From Lepidostoma basale (taxonomy: Eukaryota > Arthropoda > Insecta > Trichoptera > Lepidostomatidae): a stretch of 64,000 nucleotides of DNA. Numbering within the stretch: the stretch's first letter is position 1; every line of letters starts with the position of its first letter. The translations under genes and the position numbers were made by a program. Positions 36,701 through 48,700 of the stretch are shown here, in pieces. Location of the stretch: contig JAHDVF020001261.1 of NCBI GenBank assembly GCA_022606425.2, forward strand, positions 861,001-925,000, written 5' to 3'. Under the pieces are notes generated by a model that saw only the letters and a list, made by a program, of their open reading frames with translations, ran no database searches and was not told where the DNA came from.

Positions 36701-39700
36701 TTGTTTTTTTTCTTTGCGTCAGTCAGTTTATAAAATGTAAAACTTGAAATATCGCGTTATTTACGAGTACGAGTTCCACCGTGGCACCAGTGCTGCAGAA
36801 ACGGCTCGAAGGATTAATGATGTGTATGGCGACGGTGCCGCAAAAGAAAACACAGTGCGTTTTTGGTTCAACGTTTTCGTTCTGGAAATTTCGACCTGCA
36901 GAACAAGCCCCGTGGACAGCCGGAGACCAAAGTTGATAATGAAGAATTGAAGGCTATTGTGGAAGCGGATCCATCGCAAACCACGTTCGAGTTAGCTGCA
37001 GGCTGCGGTGTTAGTGATAAAACTGTTTTAATCCACTTGAAGCAAATTGGGAAGGTGAAAAAGCTTGAAGGTGGGTACCTCACGAATTGAGTGAAGCAAA
37101 TCAACAAACGCGCGTTGACTGCTGCGTTGCATTACTCAACCGGCACAATAATGAAGGGATTTTGAATCGAATCATTACCTGTGATGAAAATTGGATCCTG
37201 TATGATAATCGGAAGCGCTCATCGCAATGGCTGAACCCTGCCAAACCAGCCAAACCATGCCCCAAGCGAAAATTGACTCCAAAAAGTTACTTGTGAGCGT
37301 TTGGTGGACTAGTGCTGGTGTCGTTCACAACAGCTTTCTTAAATCTGGCCAGACAATTACGGCAGATGTCTATTGTCAGCAACTGCAAACCATGATGGAA
37401 AAGCTAGCTGCTAAACAACCGAGGCTGGTTAATCGCTCTAGGCCACTGCTGCTTCATGATAACGCTAGACCACACACTGCACAACAGACAGCTACCAAAT
37501 TAGAAGAGCTTCAATTGGAATGTCTAAGACATCCACCGTACTCTCCGGACCTTGCCCCAACAGATTACTATTTTTTCCGAAATTTGGATAACTTCTTGCA
37601 AGGGAAAAAATTCAACTCCGATGGGGCAGTCCAAACCGACTTCAAAGATTTTATTGATTCCCGTCGGAATGTTTTTTTTAGTAAAGGGATCGATGAACTA
37701 CCTATGAGATGGCAAAAGTGCATAGATAGCAATGCTACATACTTTGATTAAATAAATATATTGTATTTAAAAAAAATCAACTTTATGTTCCTCCCATACA
37801 AAACGCCAATTTCATATGTAAGGACCTAATATAATAAAGAATCGTTAAACTACAACCCTCCACCAATTTCATTTCAAATATATATAAACCAGATGATGGC
37901 AGCGAGCTGCCGAAACCGGTCGGAGACACAAATATCAGTGGAATTTAACTAAATATACATTTTAAAAAGATTTTTTCCAAAAAAATTTTTTTTTTCATTA
38001 TTTACAATGAACTTTTCTACCATGAAATTTCAAATAACAATGGTATTTTTCCCTTCTTCCGTTTTCTATATTATTGTTAATGAGGTATTCATTATTAAAA
38101 ATTAAATATTTAAATTTTAAACACTGTTACCATAAGTACAAAAAAAATCTTATGAATTTGTCGCAACAGCTGTTTCACCAAACGTTGTTGGCACCATTAG
38201 GTGTTACTAACAACTAATGATACCAACGTAAGTTGGCGAAAGAACTGTCGCTTATTTAGATTCGTATAAAAATGGTGGTTCAAATAAAATAATTTAATAA
38301 TTTGAAGTAATATAATGTTTCGGTCAACAATATAATGTTTTTGATATATATAAATGAACATAAAAATGTTTGATATTGGAGGGGAAAATTGAGGGACGCC
38401 GAGGGCCGGAAGGAGACAAATGTCCTGGCTGCGAAACGTAAGGAAGTGGACCGGCATCCGAAGTGTGGAGGAGCTGTTCCGAGCGTTGCAGGACAGGGAC
38501 AGGTTCGCCGAGGTGATCGCCAACGTTGGGGGGACCCGACAGGGCACTCGAAGAAGAAGAACTTACATTTTTTATATTTTTTATATTAACATACCAAAAT
38601 AATCAAATAAGGATTTCGAAGAAGCAGACTTACCGAATCCCCTTCATCTTTTCCGTCGGAAGGAGCGTCAGCCATTACAGATGTTAGTTCAGTCCCATCA
38701 GCTGGACCATTTTTCTTGGGTTGCACGCTGGGTTGGTACTGCAAATTTATAGAGAAAAAATATATTTAATAAAATACACAGGATTTCAGTTCTTACCTCC
38801 GGTATTTTAATGATTTTTTTGTATGATTTGTCCGTTCGTGAAACTCGAATTCTACCAGACAGGTTAAGAAAATCTTACGTTTTTTTTCTCACTGTCGTCG
38901 CCAGGAATTAACCGCGGGACCTTTGATAGTCATAGCTCTTGCCACTCTGCCACGAAGACTTTTTCATTGCCTTGACAGCTACATGGCGTATCTTGTTAAT
39001 TTACTTTAACACATGAGGTATTAGCAATTCAGATTTCCAGTAATTGCCATGGTTAAACCACCGTGGTGATGGCCATGCTACGCTGGAGGATTGATCTGAT
39101 CCCAAATACCTATCCACACCTCCTCGACTTTTGTCTCCCCTGGAAACTATGCGAAATGTTAGAGATCGAGTGTGAATAACCTCGGTGGATAATATTGATG
39201 CATAGGCTAACGTGGAAGGTCACCTCGCCAACCCGTCTGGCAAGCGTGGCGTTGTAATGCCAACAACTCCCCGTATGACATGTCATACGTGGGGGAGGCC
39301 AATGTCCAGCAGTGGACGACAACGGCTGTTAAAGAAGAAGAAGAAGAAACCACCTTATTAAATTTGAAGTAAAATATTTTTATCATAAATAAATGGTGGA
39401 GAAAATAATATAATATTTTCTTATTCATTCGTCATAAGCCCTTTGGTCGAGTATTGAATTTATGAAAAACGACGACCATAAAATCTGCTTTCCTCATTGC
39501 TTCGGGAACAATTCTCGTCTAAAGGCAATTAAAATTCAATTATACGTTTCCGGGAAGTAGAAAACCTATTTTTACTTTTCCGCTAGTACCTTTTAACAGG
39601 AAGAAAACAACTTCCGGCATAAATGGAGCGTGCAATTTCTCCCTCAAATATTGATGAGCCCCTAAATATTTCACTGCTCGCGTTTATGATAACACTGCTA

Positions 39701-42700
39701 ACATTTCTGCATTTCATTTTTTATGTACTAAACTATACTACAAAACAATTGTTTTTATTTTTCTATCAACATTTCAATTGATAAAATATTATTTCAGATA
39801 TAAAAAAAAACACATTTAACTACATACGTATCGACATGTCACAAATGTAGTAAATCTTAGGAAAATGGAGAAATTTTTAAGCAAATATTCAAAGTATTAT
39901 TTATTCTGAACAAATCGCGATAAATAAACTCATATTGATGAAACAGTTTAAGGATTCATTAAATTCATATATAGGATGTTTTTTTAGTGGTTTGGTTTTT
40001 AAACTGGCAACAATGTTTCTATAGATTTTCAATTTGACAAGTGATAGTTTATTTGTAATCAGTAAGCTGACGTCAGAACAGCGCTTAAAAATTGTGCAAA
40101 TTTATTTTGAAAATCATGGTTCGGTTCGCCAAATTATCGTGGATAATACGCACCCACAAAGACGATAATTGTCGAAATTTGGATTTCACGATTGCGTTTC
40201 ATTCGAGCTTGCCGTGGCGTTAATATGCCCGAAATCATATTTAAACAATATGGCATTAAATTAGCTATTAAATAAAGCTAATATCATAGATTATTTTATT
40301 GGGTTTTTATTTATTTTGAATTTGTATTGTAAACCTCTAAAAAAACATCCTATATTTCCAATAGAACATAAACAAGATTTTTACACCTCTTCTCCGAAAT
40401 AGTTTTCTGAAACCAAAGAGAAAGAGAATAGAGGGTAAAATGTATATGATTAATCTGTTTTTTGTATGATGATGAATTGGGATAACCCTTTCAGTTAGCA
40501 AAGCTACCCCTATAGTTACCGTCGCGCCAACACGCACTATTTGCTGTAAAAACTAAGAAAGATTTTTATTTAAATTATATGATTAAAGAAGTGGGAAATT
40601 GAGATCATAATGGATAAACCTTACATTAGATAATCAATACGAAAGAAAACTAGAAGTTTTATTATAATTTATAGTAATTTGACAGTATATTATATTTTAT
40701 GAAGTAATTTTTTTTTATAATTTATAGACAATTCATAATGCCTTATAAATGCGAAACATGACATTCCCATAATTTATAATAAGTTTTTTTAACAGACGTT
40801 TTCATTCATTTGAATTACGAATTAATATAATTAAACAATTTTTGAATGTGTACTTATTGAAGGAAAGAACTTATCAGGTCTATAGAATCTATGGAACTTT
40901 GATCTGGGAAGATTGCAACGGTATTAAGAAAATAATAATTTTAAATACAAGTATTGTGTTTAATATTCACCGTTAACGGCGTCGATTTATCTTGATAAAT
41001 AAACAGGAAGGGAACGATTAATGTAAAGTCGGTATACTGATGGAGTTTCCTTTAATTAACGAGAGTTACACTCTAGCACGAAGTCGGTAATTAAACCTCG
41101 ATTATACACGGTGCGCTGGTTGCCATGGCGCTGAGACTTGATATTATTCTCATAAGTACAAGGATCTGGCGAGACCCATTAATAAAGCTTTGAAATTTTG
41201 CACTCGATATGTCATGGATTCCCATTTGAATTCACCATATAAAATATAGCTGGTTTTATATTTACACGGTTTTCCTTAATTAATAAGACTACACAAAAGG
41301 CGTTTGAGATATTTTACATCAAGCATTAGTGCAATTTTTAGCAATTTTTCAACCCCTCAAAGCGTTTAAAAGTTTGCGCATATATCGGTCCATAAAGTTG
41401 TATTTTTCAAAACTTTCATATGAAGCACTTAATTTGTGGTGTGACATTCTTCTTCATCTTCCTCAGCCTATGCCCGTCCACTCCTGGACAAAGGGCTCCT
41501 CCATTCGCTTCCATGTCACTCTGTTCTGGGCAGACTGCATCCAGGTTATTCCGACGTGTCTGTTCAGATCATCCTTTCATCGTAGTTGCAGTCGCCCTGC
41601 ACTTCTCTTTGCCGTCCACGGTCTCCACTTTTCATCTGAGCTTCTGGCTATGTGACGTGCCCATTGCCATTTTAGAGTCGCCACCCGGTGGATGGTGTGA
41701 CATTATTAATAAAATAAAAATACACTTTAAGTATGTGTATTTAAACCATTTTATTTGATAACACCAACCGGTTTCGCTCCCGCCGGAGTTTCGTCAGGGT
41801 GAGAGAGTAAACTGTTAACTCTCTCACCCTGACGAAGCTCTTGCGGGAGCGAACCGGTAGGTGTTACCAAATAAAGTGGTTTTGATTTGTTTACAAAAAG
41901 AGTATAATTATTTTATTGCATTTTACATTTTATTCAAAGTAATTATTATTCTTCTTATTATTGTTCCTCTCCTATCGGAGATTGGACGACATCGTGTCTA
42001 TTTCTACGTTTGATACAGTAGCTCTAAACAGGGAGGGCAGTACTTCATGATTTGTGATTAGTTCATGATATTATACGAGTATGTTTAAGATTCTACGACA
42101 TACCCATATTTCAAAGATATCCATCTTTTTGGTGACAGCTTTTTATGAAAGTACGTGTTTGCATAACGTATAAGACGGGCAGCACGGTATTAATATACAT
42201 ATATTTTTAATAGAAATCCCGGCACCATAAGCCCGATAGTCTGATGACATCAAGAGAGTGGCAGGAAGTCAATGGCACAGAGCGGCGAGGGATAGAGATA
42301 TGTGGACGTCGAGAAGGGAGGCCTTTGTTCAGTACTGGACGACTAAAGGTTGATGATGATGATGATGATGATATATTTCTATTATCTGATGAATGCCCAA
42401 TCATCGTTTTTTTATAAGTTACCTTAATTAATTATAAATATTAATATAAATTAATACCATAGCTTCTCAGAATGATTCAGCCTATCGCCCCTTTTGAAAA
42501 TCAAACAATATATTAGGTCCTTACATATGAAATTGGCGTTTTGTATGGGAGGAACATAAAGTTGATTTTTTTTAAATACAATATATTTATTTAATCAAAG
42601 TATGTAGCATTGCTATCTATGCACTTTTGCCATCTCATAGGTAGTTCATCGATCCCTTTACTAAAAAAAACATTCCGACGGGAATCAATAAAATCTTTGA

Positions 42701-45700
42701 AGTCGGTTTGGACTGCCCCATCGGAGTTGAATTTTTTCCCTTGCAAGAAGTTATCCAAATTTCGAAAAAAATAGTAATCTGTTGGGGCAAGGTCCGGAGA
42801 GTACGGTGGATGTCTTAGACATTCCAATTGAAGCTCTTCTAATTTGGTAGCCGTCTGTTGTGCAGTGTGTGGTCTAGCGTTATCATGAAGCAGCAGTGGC
42901 CTAGAGCGATTAACCAGCCTCGGTTGTTTAGCAGCTAGCTTTTCCATCATGGTTTGCAGTTGCTGACAATAGACATCTGCCGTAATCGTCTGGCCAGATT
43001 TAAGAAAGCTGTAGTGAACGACACCAGCACTAGTCCACCAAACGCTCACAAGTAACTTTTTTGGAGTCAATTTTCGCTTGGGGCATGGTTTGGCTGGTTC
43101 GGCAGGGTTCAGCCATTGCGATGAGCGCTTCCGATTATCATACAGGATCCACTTTTCATCACAGGTAATGATTCGATTCAAAATCCCTTCATTATTGTGC
43201 CGGTTGAGTAATGCAACGCAGCAGTCAACGCGCGTTTGTTGATTTGCTTCACTCAATTCGTGAGGTACCCACCTTTCAAGCTTTTTCACCTTCCCAATTT
43301 GCTTCAAGTGGATTAAAACAGTTTTATCACTAACACCGCAGCCTGCAGCTTACTCGGACGTGGTTTGCGATGGATCCGCTTCCACAATAGCCTTCAATTC
43401 TTCATTATCAACATTGGTCTCCAGCCGTCCACGGGGCTTGTTCTGCAGGTCGAAATTTCCAGAACGAAAACGTTGGAACCAAAAACGCACTGTGTTTTCT
43501 TTTGCGGCACCGTCGCCATACACATCATTAATCCTTCGAGCCGTTTCTGCAGCACTGGTGCCACGGTGGAACTCGTACTGGTAAATAACGCAATATTTCA
43601 AGTTTTCTATTTTGTAAACTGAGTGACGCAAAGAAAAAAAATAATTGAGGAAAAAACAAATGAATTATAATTTTCAAAACACAAATACTTGAGTAAATAG
43701 CTGTATAAATTTGAATTAGGAATTCCTAACCAAAGAGAAGATATTTGAGATCAAAGTTGCCAGTACGGCAAAACGCCAATTTCATATGTAAGGACCTAAT
43801 ACAAACAAACAAATTGATGCAATTTAAATTGTACCTAGAGTGGGTGTCTGATATCGTGTTTTTAGATAGCATGTTCACAGTGGACGGCCAAACAGACAGT
43901 TACGTCGAATGAAGAATTGGTGCAGGTAACAAAGTGAACGGAGCTTTAAAAGCTGGCATTGGAAACAAACATGTATCAATATAAGCAAAAAATGGACATT
44001 CACAATGGAAGTTTAGTACCAACACTGATGTTTGGAAGTGAAGCATGGAACTTTTTAAAAGAAAGATGAGAGCAGAACAAATGAGATCCTTTTAGACGAG
44101 TGTGTGTTATAACGATGTGAATAGAATTTTAAATGCTGATATATTAACGAGTAATGTAGAGGAGTTGAAAGTATAGTGAACACAATAATGAGAACGGAAT
44201 CATGGAAGATCGAGAAAAACTTGGCATGACCACATTAATAAAGTTTTAAAGGTCGGTCAAGTTAGAAGTCGAAAAAATCGACGTGCGTGCATGACTTTCT
44301 TCATAAATGTGATGGAATCTAGAGATGTGTGTGCGTCATTCTCTCTGCCTACCCCCCGGGGAAACGGCGTGATGGTTTATTGTTGTTACTGTTAAATTGT
44401 TGTTACTGGGCAGTTGGCAAAAAAATGCATTTATATTTATTCCCACTAACTTTCTGTAAATTTTTTTTTTAATTAGAAATATTTTTTTTTAATTAGTCTA
44501 AAGAGAATAACCATTAGAAATATTTATAATAACTAACTCAGTTGGGTTTTTGCGATAATATGCACAGAAGCTCAAATATATAGTGAATTACTAAGTGAAC
44601 GGAAAGGAAAAATATTAGATCATAATTATTAGATCGTTTGCGAATGTTTTGATGACTTTATTCTTACAGTTTAAGTATTTTCGGATCTTTATTAGGGAGA
44701 CGGATTATTTGGGACTTGAACGTATAATATAAATACTCTTTAACTGCCAGTGGGTGGGTATACTAATTCAATACCCTCCCATCAGGAGGCCGTACGTCAA
44801 TTAAGAGTTACTGAGAGAATCGTAAATATCACATTAGATATTGAAAAATAAAATGGTAAGAATAACGAAAATAGTATTAATGTTGCCAAAAACGGATAGA
44901 GTTTGATAAAAAGGTTCGGCTAATTATTTAAACAGTAATTTTACGATCTTATGTTTAAAAAATATGCTTTCAAAAATACAATATTGTTATTATCAATTTG
45001 TTGAATAACATCATAACAGCGCGAGCCAAATCGATGTAAAGGGTATAGTTATTTTATTGAACATTTAGATATAAAATAATAAAACACTTGATATTTAACC
45101 ACGGTTATTATAATTGATGGCAACTATAATAGTTTCACTTGGACCCAAGCTTCATCAGGGCAATATAATAACTGAACCCTGGGTCTAATTATTGTTTTAT
45201 TATTTTTTATCCATAGTTTATAATGTCTAACCACAAAATGAGTGCTTTACTTAATAATATTAAATTTCTCATTACTCGGTTTATGTATATTTTAATATAA
45301 AAATCAATTAAGACTTACCGGTTTAAGGACTTTGCAGATGAAGTAAGTCTTGATCCCAGCCAGCCGCAGAGCTTCTTCCCTCTTTTCACCGTAAGCAGGC
45401 TCCACTTCAAACTCTCCGTTCAAATAACTGAGGGTCTTCTCAGATATATGAACTCGTCTATCGAGAAAAATAACATTTCAATGTTTTTTCATCAAGAACA
45501 AAACCCTCCCTAAAAGCGTAAACCATATTTTTGTAGTTATGTAAAAACCCATTTTTAATTGATTAATATTTTTAATAAAATAATAATACACTTATAAAAT
45601 TTGTATATGAACCACTTTTTTCGCTATAAACAGCAATCGATTTCGCTCCGGCCAGAGATCTGTCAAGGTAACAGAATATACTAAACATAAAATCTAATAA

Positions 45701-48700
45701 TATCACATCAAAAAAAGAAATATAAAATGGGGGGGGGGGGGGAGAATTAGGGGTAGGAGAAAGTGTGCGGGAGGACAAATAAGATGGTAGAGCGGGATGT
45801 CATGACCATAAGGATAACTATGACTTCTCTTAAGATATATACGGAGATGATGTGCAAGGTTTCAAAAGATCTAGAATATTTAATTACAAAAAAAGGGTAT
45901 CAGCACCATTGAATGTGTAATCAAGTGTTTAATTAAGTAACGAATTAAATTATGTCATCGGTAAAGCTACATGGTAAACTTTATCAAAGTTATGTAATTT
46001 AAGAGTTTATAAAGTTTATTTCTAAATATAATCCATTTTTATAATGAAAATAAAAAATCTGAAACAGAAGATGGCAGCGAGCTGCCAAAACCGGTCGAAG
46101 ATACCAGTACAAACATCGGTGGATTTTAACTAAATATACAGTTTAAAAATATAAATAAAAAACGAATTCATTATTTACAATGAACTTCTACCATGACATT
46201 TCAAATGAACATAGGCCTCCCTTCCCGACTTCCACAACTCTCTATCTTTCGCCGCTCAGGGCCATTGACCTCCTTGATGTCGTCTCTCTTGATGTCATCA
46301 GACCATCTGGCTAATAGTCTGCCAGGATTTCTATGGCCGGATCTCGTTTGCCACTCCAGGGTGCGTCATGTCCACCGATCATCCGTTGTCCTCGCTATAT
46401 GGCCGGCCCAGTTCCACTTCAACCAGGCTACACACTACACTTTGCACACTACATCCGAAATTTTGGTACTTTCTCTGATCCATTCATTTCGCTTCCTGTC
46501 TCGCAGTCTGATGTTTAACATCTTCTCTCGGTTGCCCGCTGAGTCACTTGGAATTTCTGTATTGTTATTGTATATTCTGTATTGAAATTTTAAATAACAA
46601 CCGAACCGAAAAGAAAACAAGATGAGGCTCTGATTTTATGGCCATGTGTTTAAAAGATCTCATGATCATGTCGTGAAAACGTTTATTTTAATGGCTGCTA
46701 ACGAGAGAGGACGAGGAATATCCCAAATCACCTGGCAAACGAATTCCTGGAGGCCATGAAACTATTAGGCCTTAAATAATACTTTGCCTAACCAGAGAAA
46801 CCGGAAGTTTTTTTAATCTATTTTGTTTTCATTAAAAGTTATCCTGTTCTTGTTTTTCTTATACTTATTCTTCTAAGCCTTGTCGCATTTATTTGGGTTC
46901 GGATCTTCAAGTATGACGTCTCCAGAATGTCTGTTCTGGATGGCTTTTGGCGGGTCCGGGCGTCCGGTCTCTTTTAAGACTCCTTTGAAAGAGTCCCATT
47001 CACATCAACTTGGGCCTACCACGCCCTCTAGTCGCTGGTCCGCTTCCAACAGCTTCCGTATAAAATGGTCAGTTGCGCGTCGCATGACATGACTGTACCA
47101 TCTCAGACGATTGATTCTCTTTAAGCTTATCTGAGCCTCACTCTGAACCTATCGCGGGTGTGAATGTTCCTGATGTGGTCGATCAACATTACTCCGTCCG
47201 CCCATCTAAGAATTATATTCATTTTTGTGCTGTCCAGTTTGTTTGCTGGTCACACCACCGCTTTGTACACCTTCTTCTTTATGTGGACCACCATTCGCTT
47301 GTCGCAGAACATTCCCGATGATTTTCGCCACTTCATTGATCCGGTATTAATCCTGTTGATGATACGACGTCACATCAGCAACATACTGTCCCGTCTTTTT
47401 GAATAATTGAAATTTATCATTTTCGATTTTTTTAATTACTGATGCGATTATCCTAGAATTTTTATAAAAAAAACAAATCAATTTGTACTGGTACTATTTG
47501 ATCACATGTGAGCACGTATTTAAATTGTTTTCATCAGCATTATCAAATATTGAACATTTGATAATGACTTTGAAAGAGAAAACACGTCATTCCCATAAAA
47601 TATAATAAAATTTCTAGAAAACGACCGTTTTCTTTCGTATTAATTAACTAACTAACTAACCATCACGCCATTTCCCCGGAGGGGTAGGCAGAGAGGGTGG
47701 ATCGCTACAATGCTCTGTCCTGGCATACCTCTCGGGATTCCTCTACATCTATACATCATACCATGCACGCACGTCGATTATTCCGACTTCGAATGTGGCC
47801 GCCTTTTAGTAATTGATTAATTTGGTCATGCCATGTTTTCCTCGGTCGTCCGCGGCTTCTTTTTCCACTCACGCTGCTTGTGTACAACTTTTTAACCATT
47901 CTTCTCTCATCCATTTGTTCTATATATCCAAACCATCTCAGGGGTCTTTTTTTAATTTTATCCATGATGCAGTCATCTGCCTTACATTTCTCTCTTATTT
48001 CATCGTTCGGTATTCTATTATACGAGTACAACGTCTTCCCTCACATTCTTCTCAGTGATCTCATTTCTTCATTAATTATTATATTTAATACAGAAGTTTA
48101 CTTCATTGTTCACGAAACAAAAAAAGAATTGTCCTTTTTCTATTAAAAATACATATTTGCAGCTGATTAACACGTAATCGGGTGTTTATCCAGCGGATAG
48201 AATGCTTGGCTCCTGATACAGGGGGCATGGGTTCAAGCCTGGATACGACCTTCATAATAATTAGCTATTTTCTACTCATATTAAAGATTGTAAAATAAAT
48301 TCTGACACCATTGATCTGGTACCTAAAAAATACTTAATACGCATAGACAACACTTGTGTGGGTAACAGTCTATGTTCATATCAACTGTAAAAACTAATTA
48401 CCATAAAATTTAAATAAATTACTCACATGTGATCAAATGGTACCAGTATCCCTTGTGAATAAATAATCAGCAAATTCATTTGTATTTCAATAAAAATTCT
48501 AGGACAATCGCATCAGTTCATTTCTGCTATTTTCATTAGTACATAAATTTGAATTGCATGGGCGCTCTCGACATCCAATAACGCTACCCGCATGATTAAG
48601 CGGATATTAAAAGTGCATTCCGTGTTTCCGTATGTGCATTCATTCCGTTTTTCATTTCCACTCACAATGGAATACGCTTCGTTGGTTTAGTTTCAGTACT

